The position numbers and the translations under genes are program-made. This document shows, piece by piece, positions 48,474 to 59,784 of a stretch of 64,000 nt of DNA (within the stretch, counting starts at the first letter, position 1; every line of letters starts with the position of its first letter). This stretch comes from Raphanus sativus (taxonomy: Eukaryota; Streptophyta; Magnoliopsida; Brassicales; Brassicaceae): NCBI RefSeq assembly GCF_000801105.2, contig NC_079511.1, positions 19,739,792 through 19,803,791 of the forward strand, given 5' to 3'. The notes under the pieces are model-generated. The model was not told where the DNA came from. It made no database searches and was given only the letters and a program-made list of their open reading frames with translations.

Positions 48474-49987
48474 GTCTGCTTGGCCAGAAGTGCTTGTTTG
48501 AAGAGTTGAATATCCCTAAAACCTAGCCCTCCTAGCTTTTTTGGTTTAGTCATAGTGCTCCAAGAAGTCCAACACATCTTCTTTTGTGAATCATTAGCAT
48601 CCCACCAAAATCTCGTAAGCACAGATTGGATTCGTTTGCATAGATTGACGGGCAGTTCAAAACAGGACATAGCATGGTTCGGTGAAGCTGAGAGCACTGC
48701 CTTTAGCATAGTCATCTTCCATGCGCTTGAGAGGAACCGGTTGGACCAAGAAGCAGCTTGCTGCCAAATCCTATCCACTATGGAAGTGAACAAGTCTCTC
48801 TTCCTCCGTCCAAAATGTTCTGGAAGTCCCAAGTATTTACCTACACCTCCTTCATTAGCGATACCAAGGAATTGTTTGACTCTAGATCGAGTCTCCTGAG
48901 TTGTTTTCGCAGAGAAGGTTATGGCCGACTTGTTCGTGTTGATGGTTTGGCCTGATGCGATCTTGTATTGGTGTAGGATGTCCGCAAGGGTGGAGCAGCT
49001 CTGTTCATCCGATTTCAGGAAAAACATTGTGTCGTCCGCGAAGAGAAGATGATTGACCCGCGGGGCTCTTACTGCAACTCGTACTCCCACCATACTACCA
49101 GTCTCGTGAGCTCGTCTACAAAGTCCCGAGAGTACTTCCCCGCAGATGATAAAGATATATGGTGATAGCGGGTCACCTTGTCGTATCCCTCGGGACGGGA
49201 TAACAGTGCCTAGGGCCGTGTCGTTTATAAGATAAGAGTAACTGACGGTCGATATACACGTCATGATCAGTGCGACAAAGCTCTCGCAGAAACCCATCCG
49301 AGCCAGGACCAGTCTAATAAACTCCCACTCAAGCCGATCGTAAGCCTTACTCATGTCGGTTTTCACCGCCATCGTACAATGCTTGACCGCCTTTGAGTTC
49401 TTGAGGTAGTGAAGGATCTCATGCGTGATCAGTACGTTATCAGATATGGCTCGTCCGGGAACAAAAGCAGATTGGTTCTCGGAGATTAGCCCATTGAGGA
49501 TCGGTTTGAGACGGATGGTGATGATCTTCGATATCAGTTTATAGACCACATTGCAGAGTGCAATTGGCCTATAGTCTGAAACCAACTTTGGGGCCTGGAT
49601 TTTAGGAATGAGCCTCACATGTGTCTCGTTGATGCTATCGGGGAGTATCCCTGTTCTGAAGAAGCTCTGGACTTCCTTAGTAACCACTGATCCCACAGCT
49701 TCCCAGTTGGAGTGGAAGAAGCAAGCTGAAAATCCATCCGGTCCCGGGGCCTTATACGGGTGTATCGAGAAGAGGGCATTTTTAACTTCAGCATCCGTTG
49801 GAACAGAGCTAAGATGCTTATTCATTTCCGCAGAAACAGACGGTTTGATTGCCTGGTCAACAATAAGAGCTGGGCTTGGAGAGAACATGGATGAGTCTGA
49901 GGAAGAGAAAATAGACTGGAAATAATTTGAAATCTCAAGCACAATTTTATCTTCTTCATACAACGGTAGGCCTGCATCATTTTCCAA
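48317..49987 (-). pseudogene. LINE reverse transcriptase
   Basis: This 556-codon minus-strand frame holds the RT. It includes NALFSIHPYKAPGPDGFSA, RPIALCNVVYKLISKII, QSAFVPGRAISDNVL, TDMSKAYDRLEW, RGIRQGDPLSPYIF and the catalytic HLLFADDTMFF. It overlaps the endonuclease frame by 166 bp in another frame, so the ORF2 equivalent is frameshifted. Confidence 0.9.
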
Positions 49988-51126
49988 TACCGAGATACGG
50001 TTTCGGGCTCTCTTCCCTTTACAAACAGCATGAAAATATCCTGAGTCTTATCTCCTGCCGCTAACCACATCAATCTGCTCCTCTGTCTCCAAAACTCTTC
50101 TTCCTTTTTATAGGCTTGCAACAACTCTGCATTTAGTCTGGTGATAGTCGCATCCTCCCCATCTGGTCTTGTCATCGTCACATTTATATCTTCCTTCAGC
50201 TTGTCTATGAGGAGTCTACTGTTTTCAAAGTGCTGTTTTGACCACTTGGAGGTGGCATGTCGGCAGTTGGAGAGACGTTGTTGAGTAGTACCGTTGGGAC
50301 TGGCTTCCCACGCTTCAGCAATAATCTCATTGATTTCAGGTACATCTTTCAATCTTCGATCATATCTGAAGAGTCTCTTCCCTTTTTTCTGCACTGGGTC
50401 GATGTAAGATAAGATGGGGCGATGGTCAGACCCTGCAAAATCCAAGTAGTGACATCTTCCCACTGGATAGTCATCCGACCAAGCGCTGTTAACCATAGTA
50501 CGATCCAGCCTGCAGTGGACTACATGGTTGTGTCTTTTTCCTCTCCAAGAAAGGGAGTTGCCCGTATGCTTGAGGTCAAACAGGTCAGATTGAGAGATAA
50601 AGGTTCGAAAGGAACAGAACGATCCTTCCGCTCTGATCGGACCCCCGCTCTTCTCACTGTTGTCAATTATGTCACTGAAATCTCCAGTCAACATCCAAGA
50701 TGTATCTCTAGCGGCTGTGAGGTTCGATAAGTAGTTCCAGAAAGCAGATCTATTAGCAACATCAGGCTCTCCATATACAAACGTTGAGTAGAAGGAGCGT
50801 CCCTTAAAGGCTACCAGGGAGTCGATGTAGTTTTTTGACGATGACAGAATTTGTAGTTCCACGTCCTGGTCCCAAAATAACGCTAGTCCTCCACTCCCAG
50901 GCCTGTTTGGAGGTATCAGGAAGTGATGGTAGGCGTCTAGGAAGGCAAGTTCCTTGAGAACGAAGTCATCGGCATTTTTAGTTTCCGATAGGAAAATTAT
51001 CTTTGGCGAGATTCTCTTATGAATCTCTTTGATCCGTTGGACTGTTGAGGGATTTCCCAAACCACAACAGTTCCAACTCAAGGTTGCTAAGGAAGCGGGG
51101 GAGACAGCCGGGGAAAATCCCGACAC
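49822..51126 (-). pseudogene. LINE apurinic-type endonuclease
   Basis: The frame starts near an SWNCCGLGNPSTVQ motif. It carries FLSETKNADDF, the WMLTGDFSDI block, and the end motif SDHRPILSYI, typical of the exonuclease-endonuclease-phosphatase fold of L1-like LINEs. It then runs out of frame before the RT. Confidence 0.88.
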
Positions 51127-52449
51127 TGCCTTTTGCTTGGTGGAATGATGTTCGCTCTAGGGGGTGCCGTGCTTGCCACGTTTCCGTTCTGAGTTACTCT
51201 GTTCTAAGTTACTCTGTTCGTTGCAGCTCTGCTTGTTATAGCTCTGTTTGCATCAGATCCTCCTCCTGTGTTTTTTGATCCTTGTTTTGGTGAGACTATT
51301 CCACGAACAAGGTTTCGAACTCTGAAGCTAGAGCCTCGATACACCTTTGGGCTGATATGGATGTCTCTCGGATTTGTCCTTGTCGCTTTCCCCTTTCTTC
51401 TGGTAGTTTGTGAAGTTGTAGATAGGGCATTGCCTACTCCATTTGGATTAGAAAGTGTTTAAATCAGGTTAATAGATAGTTACTAAACATATATAGGTCA
51501 ACTTGAAAACAAAAAAAATTGAAGATTTCATAATCTATTTAACCTTAAAGATACCAACAATACTATAACATATGTTACCAAACCCTAAACCAATGATTCA
51601 TGAACCAATCTACATTCATTTATCTATGTTGAAAATAATTCAATTTTAGATAAACTAAATTTACATCATTGAGAAATGTTTACTACTATATGATTTCAAT
51701 TTTCTACCCATCAAAAAAAAAATTTATAAAAATTTTAAATTATTTTTAAAATATACTGAACAAGAAAATTTACAAAAAATTCCAACAGAGGGTTATAATA
51801 GTAAAACTGAATACATATTTTTTGTTTGTTTCATAAGAAGGGTAATTTCACTAGAATTTTAGGTTACTTTTGCATTTTATTAATTTGGGGTACACTTTTG
51901 TATTCAAAATCAAATTTTGAGTCTTTTTTAAGAAAATCCTCCCAAATATTAATTAAGTAAATGTTTTAGTTTTATATAATTGAAAGATAATATTGAATGA
52001 TTTCTAAGATTTACTTTTTTAATAATGAATGTATATACAGATATTCTTTTTAAAAAACATACATAAGAATATTTAAATGAGAATATATATAACAATTTGT
52101 TATAAAACGTAAATAATTTATCATTATAACTTTTAATTAGTAATGATTATATTGATAAGTAATTATAAAATATTCAAGCCCGCATACGCTGGTGAAACAC
52201 CTAGTTTTACTTATATGTTGTATTTTTAAACTTATCTGTTATATTTTTAAAATATTTTTATTTGGTTATTGTATATCATTAACTAATATAAACATGCGAT
52301 AAGCATAAATTTATTGAATAATTGAATAATCTTATATAATAAAGTTGGCTTTTTTCTCTTTGGGGGGAATAATGACACTTGTCCTCAAATGGCAAATGAA
52401 TGGGCCATCCAAATAAAATTGATTTTAAAAATTTAACCTAGCTTAAACC

Positions 52450-52580
52450 CTTAGAGCATCATTATTGATTGTCCTTAGTTTTTAGTTCTTAGGTTATTTA
52501 ATTAATTTTTTATGTTAAGAAACAAAGTTAAGGACAAATTCCAAAAGGATTGATTATTGGTAGTACTTTTAGTTGTCTCT
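52450..52580. mobile_element. Possible MITE
   Basis: A short segment running GAGCATCATTATTGATTGTCC ... GGATTGATTATTGGTAG has imperfectly inverted ends with TTATTGATT-type tips. The similarity is weak and no reliable target duplication was seen. Confidence 0.3.
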
Positions 52581-52699
52581 TAATAAATTAAATGTTCAGT
52601 TCATGGCACAAACTTGTATGAAAAGTAATAAAGAGATCCTAAAATAAATCAGATGTTTTTTCAACAGAGTTTATTCAAAATAAACATGATCAAAAGGAA

Positions 52700-52789
52700 T
52701 CAAGCCTGTGAGGTTTCTCCAGCACCGTTTGTCTTCAGACGCTTCTCCTTGTAGTCTTTCACAGCTACCTTGATGGCGTCCTCCGCCAT
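52700..52789 (-). pseudogene. ISU-like Fe-S scaffold C-terminal exon fragment
   Basis: The minus-strand translation AEDAIKVAVKDYKEKRLK, then TNGAGETSQA and a stop (52700-52702), matches the C-terminus of plant mitochondrial ISU1-type iron-sulfur scaffold proteins. The catalytic Cys region that precedes it in ISU is not in the fragment. An upstream exon of the same gene is at 53432-53600, but the middle exon is missing. Confidence 0.75.
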
Positions 52790-53039
52790 AATAGTATATG
52801 CTTGAGTAATTGAAAAAAACTATATCAACTGGCTGCAGCAAGTTTTACAAGCCTACTATGATGATGGAAGCTGCTATATGCATGTGAACTTTCTCATGTA
52901 ATTATAAGAAAGAAATCCATTGGATACCTACTCATTTAATTGCTATCAAAATTTGATTTACAGGAAAACTCAATGAACTATTTATCAGTAACGAAAGTAA
53001 TATAAGCTGGACAATTGGTAGTAAAATACTTACCAGGAG

Positions 53040-53254
53040 CGGAAATCCTACAACGATGGGGCTCCTGCGGCACTCACAACCACAGCCAAAGCAGTGAATA
53101 TGGTCGAGCTAAAACCACTCGAGATCATTCCAAGAACTGAAGCACCAGCGCCAGCAGCACCTACAAGCAATGTCGTAGTCACCAAAAGGTAATTCAACGG
53201 AGGTGGCACTTGGATATACTTCCCAATGAACAAGAACCGATTAATATCAAACAT
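53040..53254 (-). pseudogene. Unrecognised hydrophobic exon between the ISU exons
   Basis: The minus-strand frame (start 53254) reads KYIQVPPPLNYLLVTTTLL and continues with Gly/Ala-rich hydrophobic stretches (LVGAAGAGASVLGMI; TIFTALAVVVSAAG) that look like two membrane segments. After the stop at about 53048, one shifted frame reads on to a GTAAGT donor near 53033, as if an exon with a one-base indel. It does not resemble ISU. I do not recognise the parent gene. Confidence 0.45.
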
Positions 53255-53431
53255 AATTCATCAAGAACCAATCAATTCGAACACCACCTCCACAATGAAC
53301 CAATCAATCTGAAACCTAATTAATCAAAAAAAAACAATCAATTTAAGACCTAATTCATCCATTTCAGAACAAGTAAATCAAAATCCCCAACTGAAATTTG
53401 AATCTCGAATCCGCTACAGATGGAAACATAC

Positions 53432-53600
53432 CAACAGATGAAGCGACGATAGCGGAGCCACAACCAAAGGTCTTGAAGCGAGCATCAACGATCTGACCGG
53501 TCTTCTCATCGACCTTGATCTGAAGCTTCATCACATCACCGCAGGCTGGAGCTCCCGTACCGATGCTGGGATCGTTCTTGTGGAAAGACCCGACTTTGTG
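53432..53600 (-). pseudogene. ISU-like Fe-S scaffold exon
   Basis: The translation includes VGSFHKNDPSIGTGAPACGD, then VMKLQIKVDEKTGQIVDARF and KTFGCGSAIVASS. This is the conserved ISU/IscU block with two of the three cluster-binding Cys (PACGD and FGCGS). It ends at a GTATGT donor (53426-53431). The mitochondrial targeting N-terminus is absent; a Ser-rich CT-repeat region follows upstream with stops. With the middle exon missing, it is a gene fragment. Confidence 0.8.
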
Positions 53601-53799
53601 GGGGATTTCATCAGTGGGAGAGAGAGAGAGACGATGGTGAAGAAGAGGAAGAAGAAGAAGAAGCCATTGAAAGGTGAATTTTCAGAGGAGATCAGCATAT
53701 TACAAACCTGCGTGGAAGAAGAAGAAGAAGAGAGAGAGATAGGGAGACGGAGACGATGAAAACACGAGAGACCGCAAAGGATGACACGTGCCCACAAGG

Positions 53800-54788
53800 A
53801 CTTGGTAAAAAAACTTCTTAGCTAACATATTTCCTTCTCGTATCTCATTATTATTGATTTATTTTTTTGGCTAATAATGCTAAGATATGGTATAAGGACG
53901 CCCGATAATGGTGCTCTTATGTTCCAGGCCCAGCTACTTCTTCCCCTGCCTCTCACCATTATCGTCATTTCAGCTATCCGCAACTCAACCAACCGACGGA
54001 GTGAAACCTCACCGTTATCGTCAGAGAAACCTCAGATAAATGCTTCTTCTTTGCTTTAACACTATTTAATTACGATTCTCAGTTCTGTCTTTCAATCGTA
54101 GCTCCCACTACGTGATCATTAATTTTCATTCCCCAGCTTCTCTGTTATTACGATTTTTCTAATCTATAAATAGGAAGCAAGTTTAAGAAAGCAATGAAAA
54201 GTTATTTACGACATGCTATTCCTCGACAAGGTATATCCCGGCAGCAGTGTTTTAATTTTTACATTTGTGAGAAACTAATTTTCAACCAGCGCCACCAGCA
54301 ATCATCTCCCACCATCGGACATGTGTCGCCTCTTTGTATCTATATCTTTAGGTGAAGGAGATTGTTTGATTAGTTTTTGTGAAAACTTAAGATTAGTGTG
54401 TTAATCTTTAGAAGCCTCCAAATTTTATTTTCTAAATTATGCTGACTAGGTGTTCTTTGTTGCGAGGATCACGACGTCTAGATCAGTTTCATTATCAACT
54501 TATGTAGAAACTGATTTACCCATTGTGGCACTTAGAACTATATCTCTTTTATTTTATGAAACTTGAGAGTTCTCTACACATGCATTCATTTTTATTAATT
54601 TCTTTAACGTGTGTTGCAGATATCATCACCACATGAAGGTCATCAATGGACAGTCTCTCAGCAAACGCCCGGTCTTGGACGGAGTCAGCATTCCCACCTA
54701 CAGCCAAAAGAGATATGATTACATATTAGCACCAGCCATAACATGTATATGTCATTAACTGTCTCACAATTATAATTGGCTATTTCAG
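53800..54788. other. Region upstream of RPA1-like exons
   Basis: Mixed sequence with short frames at 53877-54059 and a coding-like patch at 54636-54720 (KVINGQSLSKRPVLDGVS). I cannot assign it; it may be decayed 5' exons of the RPA1-like gene. Confidence 0.35.
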
Positions 54789-56230
54789 GGGACCTCTGAT
54801 TAACGTCTACCTTTGGAACCAGGCTGCTCATGAGTTGTACAACAAGTTCAACGAATGTCTCGCCAGTCCTACTGTTCTAATAGTAACAGCATTTAACACT
54901 AAACGTACAGGAGGTAAGACATTTTTCATGTTTTAGTTAAGAACATCTTGATTAATTTGCATTCTATTTATCAACCACAGTCTGAAGTCTTTAGAATTGT
55001 CCGAATTTGTTCAACTACGTCCAAAGCATAGATAGGCAAGGTTAACATAAAGCTCTTAGTTTAGATTCAGTTAGTTTTCATTACTCAGGGTAACATGAGG
55101 CAGACAATAGGAAGCTACAATGGTCTTCTTGATATTTAAATCTATGAAATTGTTGTAGTGTTTTGATTACAATAGATGGTGATTTGATTGTTTTTTCTGG
55201 TCCAGGCGAACCGGAGGTGCTAAGCAAAGGAGAGCAAGTGTCAGCTGAAGGAACGCTGTTGGTTGCCCACTTCCCTTAAAAACTAATCAAAAAGTATGTC
55301 TGTAAAATTGGCTAATTAGTTTCTGATTATGCGTGCTTTGGTAAACTAGATTTTAGTGTGGTAATAAGCTTCTCTTACAACTTTTGTTTTAGGAAGTCTC
55401 TTGGTTTTCCTAGAAAAAAAAAGAAGTCTCTTGGTTTTGCTCAAGTGCTTTATTTCTAAATGTTTCCCCAATCTTCTGGAAATGCTTCTATATTTTGTTC
55501 GCTTAGAATCAAATGTAGACGAAGGTAACAAACCAAAGTGGAGATCCTTACTATTGGAGTGATCTTTTCCTCCTTCTTCAGGTAATTTTTAAAGTCAGGT
55601 AGACACATAAAGCATAAATAGTAAGTACATGTAACAACAACATTTTTTCAATTGTAAGTGGCATGTTTGATTGTTTCGCAGCAATAGATGACGTCGACCA
55701 AGACAAGGGGTGATTTACATCCCCTGCACCGACTGCCATGCTAATGCTATCATAGGGACAACTTCATTGATGTGTCCAAAATGCAGAGATGTCAACGTGA
55801 CTGGAGTTGAAATGTACATTACAAAAACCTCAACTTATAGTTTCCCTTATTATGTTGGTCACATGTGCTCTCTTTGTAAAAGGTACCGTGGTGAAATATC
55901 TGTCAACGACAATGGCGGGAAGGAAAATTTTGTGCTCCTTGGTGATACTGGTCCTGAGCTAACAGGGAGGCAGACAACAGAGCTTATTGACAACTACTTG
56001 GAGGTTACTCATGCTCATCTTATATTTCACCTCCCTAACAATCTAAACTGACTTAATCATGTTTGATATGGCAGGCTAATGGAGACATGTGTGCCAACCA
56101 TGAGATGCCAACTCCACAATGTCTGGTGGAAGTCTCCAGCTACAACTTTACAGTTAAGAGACGGACCATAGCTGTGACAAGGGTTGTTTTTTCTGCAGTT
56201 CTGCCACCATTTGTAGCAGCAGAAAACTAA
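54789..56230 (+). pseudogene. RPA1-like (RPA70) single-strand DNA-binding protein gene, broken
   Basis: Exons inferred: 54789-54913 (LINVYLWNQAAHELYNKF ... PTVLIVTAFNTKR, OB-fold strand pattern); 55206-~55280 (ends in a stop); 55682-56003 (IDDVDQ; zinc-binding IPCTDCHANA ... LMCPKC; RYRGEISVND; ENFVLLGDTGPELTG); and 56075-56230 (VEVSSYNFTVKRRTIAVTRV). The order matches the C-terminal OB-fold and Rep_fac-A_C zinc domain of plant RPA1-like proteins. A one-base frameshift at about 55710-55713 and an in-frame ~24-codon insertion before RYRGE break it. Such genes are typical passengers of plant Helitrons. Confidence 0.72.
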
Positions 56231-56980
56231 CCTGATGCAATCGATGAAACAGCACATGCTCCTCAACTAATTCCATTCTGCCATAGATGGAACCTGCAGC
56301 TCAGGGTCTTCAGCTGAGCCAAGTGCATCTATCTAGGAGACTGGCATGCAGGAGAAATCTAAGCGCACGAGTCATAACTAAACCAGCCACAATCACACCA
56401 ATCCAATCCTTGGATACTTGATAGGACCATTTTCTATCTCTGTCTAAGATTTCTCTTTGTTTTTTTTTACCTTAAAAACATATGTAGTTATTCGACGTAT
56501 TCTTTCTCTTTCCACGCCACCAACACTAGCCCGGATTTGATTGACTACTTTTGAAGTGACCTTAAAGTGTTGTTATTGTACTGAATATATATATATGCCT
56601 CTTTGTTACAAAATATATATATATATATATATGCCTCTTCTTCGGTATCAGATTAGAGTTGGCCATTACCAATAAATTCTTTCGAAATCAGATTAAACGA
56701 TAAGAATTGAATCAACTCTACACTCACAGATATAATAATCATTTTTAAAACCGTTAAAGCCAAATGTTTTCCTTTAGTAACAGAAGCAAATCGAGTTGTG
56801 AAGAGTAAAAGAGTATTTATTTTATTTTTGCTAAAACAGAGTAAAAGAGTTTATCGCACCAACAATAACAAAATAAGTTTCATAAGTTAAGATTAACAAA
56901 TGTATTATTTTAGCACATCACTAGATTACATTCACTTCTCTTCACAATAGAAATTTTTTATGCCATCCTTTTCATGATAA
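56231..56980. other. RPA1-like gene 3' region
   Basis: Noncoding, with two TATATA runs near 56585 and 56613 beside a repeated ATGCCTCTT motif. No gene is seen. Confidence 0.5.
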
Positions 56981-57171
56981 GATTATCTTAGTGTTCAACA
57001 GAGGAAAAGAAGAAGACGATGTAACAAACTCATACTTTTCTTATTGAGTGTTAAAGAAGAAATGTGTTTACATATATAGTAATCATGATACCCGGTTATC
57101 GTAACAAACAAATAAACCAGAGAACAAATAAAATCAATTGCAACTAAACCGGTTTACTCTAATATTCCCCC

Positions 57172-59754
57172 TCAAGATGGCAAGTATAAAGATTTGAGAG
57201 CTATCTTGCCAACAAGCGAGTAGAATCTAGGAGAAAACAACGTAGTAAAGACATCCGCTATCTGTTCATGAGTACGAACATGAAGCATCTTAATGTAGCC
57301 AGCCTCAATCCTGTCACGTATCTGATGACAATCACGTTCGATGTGTTTTGTGCGTTCATGGAACACGGAGTTGTGAGCACTGTGTATAGCTGCAGTTGAG
57401 TCACAGTAGTAAGGAACCGGTCCGGCCTGTGGTGCCTGCAACTCAATCAGCAGATTATACAGCCAAATAACCTCACGAGAGCCAAACTCCATAGCCATGT
57501 ACTCTGATTCTGCAGAGGAATGAGAAGCGACTTGTGTTTCTTAAACTTCCAGGAGATCAGAGTGTTGCCAAGAAACATGCAATAACCAGACGTAGAGCGT
57601 CGTGTGTCAGCACAAGAACCCCAGTCAGCATCAGTGTAACCTTTGAGAAAAATCAGAGGTAGAAGAGTAGAAAAGACCCAATCCAATAGTGCCTTTTAAG
57701 TAGTGAAGTACTTTGTAGGCAGCTTGGAGATGAGAAGGCTTCGGAGCAGAAGTAAACTGACATAATTTGTTCACCGCAAAGGTGATGTCAGGAAGAGTGA
57801 TCGTCAAATACATCATTTTGCCCACAAGTCTCCGATAAGCACAAGGATCATCAAGCAATGGTTCCGGAGAGTCTTGAATGAGCTTCACACCAGGATCCAT
57901 AGGAATGAGAGAAGGTTTACAGGCCATTAAGCCTGCTTCTTCCAAAAGACCCAATGTATACTTACGTTGACACATGGAAATGCCTTGAACAGAACGAGCA
58001 ATTTCCAAACTCAAGAAGTATTTCAAAGGACCCAAATCTCTGATCTTGAAAGCCTTTTGAAGATCTTCTTTTAACTGATCAACATCTTCTGTAACATTGC
58101 TCGCAATAATAATGTCATCTACATAGACTAAAACAGCAATGTGGTGACCTTTGATATTGCGTATAAACAGAGTGTGATCAGAGTTTGACTTCTGAAAGCC
58201 TAAACCCAACAGAGTAGTGCTGAACTTCAAGAACCATTGTCTAGAGGCCTGTTTCAAGCCGTATAGTGATTTCTGAAGTTTACAAACAGCATTCTCAGGC
58301 AGAGTTTCCCCCTTTCTTGGTGTGTAACCCGGAGGTAACTTCATGTATATTTCTTCATGGAGATCTTTGTTCAAGAAAGCATTTGAGACATCAAGTTGAG
58401 TGAAATGCCAATTCTTAGCAGCTGAAACCGCAACAAGTGTCTTAACAGTAGTCATCTTGGCTACTGGAGAGAAAGTTTCAGCAAAGTCAATAACTTCCTG
58501 TTGCGTGTATCCTTTAGCAACCAAGCGTGCCTTATAACGCTCAAGAGTGCTGTCAGCATTGATCTTGATCTTGTAAACCCACTTACACCCGATAGCATGT
58601 TTTCCTGGTGGTAAGGAGCAAACAGTCCAAGTATCATTCTTTTCCAAAGCTATTAGTTCCTCATTCATGGCGTGTAACCATTCTTCAAAACGTTTAGCCT
58701 GAGTGAACGAAGTAGGTTCTGGATAAAGAGCAACATAGCAGATATAAGCTTTATACTCTGCCGAAAGATTATCATATGTCAAGTAAGCAGACAAGGGGTA
58801 AGGAATATCCTTATTAAGCTCATTGACATTACAATAATAGTCCTCAAGATGAGCAGGTAATTTGGAGACTCTTTTAGTCGACTCTGGCCGAGAATCAGAG
58901 CCAGAAGACTCAGCTGCAGGTTCAACAGTCACTACTGCAGGAGGAGAAGTTTTAGTACCAGAAATTCCATTGATCTCTTCAGAAGAAGAAGTAGAATTAT
59001 CTGAGACTGGAGCAGAAGAAAAGACATCACTGAAACAGCTTGATTGTCCTTTCGCATAAGGAAAAATATCCTCATGAAAGATAACATTTCTTGAGATAAA
59101 AATCTGATTTGTCTCCAAATCCATCAGTTTATATCCTTTGTAGCCTGCTGGATAACCAAGAAAGACACAAGAACGAGCTCTGGGCTGTAACTTTGTCCTC
59201 TGTTTCGGAGAAGTTGAACAATATGTCAAACATCCAAAGACACGAAGACCAGTATAATCAACTTGTTTAGATGTGAGAAGCTCTAAAGGACTCTTATCTT
59301 TCAGCAATGGAGAAGGGATTCTGTTGATGAGAAAGACGGTGGTCAAGACACACTCTCCCCAGAACTCCAATGGCACCTGAGACTGAAACATAAGAGCACG
59401 AGCCACATTTAAAATGTGTTGGTGCTTACGCTCCACTACAGAGTTCTGCTCTAGTGTCTCTGGACATAAATAGAAAGAAACAATTCCTTTTTGTTTATAT
59501 AACTCCTCAAACCGTAATTCCGGAGCACTATCTGAACGAACCGCTTTGACCACAGCCTGATATTGTGTTTCTACCAACTTGATGAAGGCAGGAAAGACAG
59601 ATAAGACATCACTTTTTGCTTTGAGGAGATAAATCCAAGTAAGCCTAGTGTGATCATCAACTATAGTGAGGAAATATATGTAGCCTTCAATGGTAGAGGT
59701 GGAGAAGGGACCCCAAACATCAATGTGCAAGAGATTAAAGGGATGATCAGTCAT
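57172..59754 (-). pseudogene. Copia integrase, RT and RNase H
   Basis: The main frame 59754-57631 (707 codons) holds the integrase core (LLHIDVWGPF, FLTIVDDHTRLTWIY, VRSDSAPEL, EQNSVVERKHQHIL) and a GYPAGYKGYKL segment. RT follows (AIGCKWVYKIK, QLDVSNAFLNKDLHEEIYM, YGLKQASRQW, catalytic VLVYVDDIIIAS). RNase H is split over 57686-57447 ([17 protein letters not shown]) and 57498-57172 (YYCDSTAAIHSAHN, HVRTHEQIADVF) by frameshifts. Typical Copia order; not functional. Confidence 0.9.
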
Positions 59755-59784
59755 GTTGTTATTAGATTTAAAAGGAAGTTTTTT

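Larger units (their letters stand above)
47013..51450 (-). mobile_element. LINE (L1-like), 5'-truncated, decayed
   Basis: The T run at 47013-47022 is the poly(A) tail on the minus strand. The element carries an endonuclease, RT, zf-RVT and RNase H in order, with frameshifts between them. ORF1 (gag-like) is absent and only ~330 bp precede the endonuclease. It lies inside the third ~0.5-kb repeat unit of the Helitron. I could not identify a clear target duplication. It is a different LINE from the one at 2948. Confidence 0.85.
45446..52204 (+). mobile_element. Helitron with internal ~0.5-kb tandem repeats and a nested LINE
   Basis: It begins TCTATACTATTATTTGGG after an A (45445). It ends CTAG (52201-52204) before a T, preceded by an imperfect hairpin AGCCCGCATACGCT. 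Without the LINE it is about 2.3 kb. No Rep/helicase is present, so it is non-autonomous. Internal direct repeats of about 0.5 kb fill much of it. The ends fit the Helitron pattern, but the 3' hairpin is weak. Confidence 0.6.

Noticed and set aside
48555..48899. 114-codon plus-strand frame
   Set aside because: Antisense shadow of the LINE reverse transcriptase.
51045..51462. Plus-strand frames of 64-77 codons at the LINE 5' end
   Set aside because: Antisense to, or just beyond, the LINE endonuclease frame, with no similarity to any family I know.
53531..53797. 88-codon minus-strand frame over the ISU exon
   Set aside because: It reads the ISU-like exon in the wrong frame; the ISU match is in another frame.
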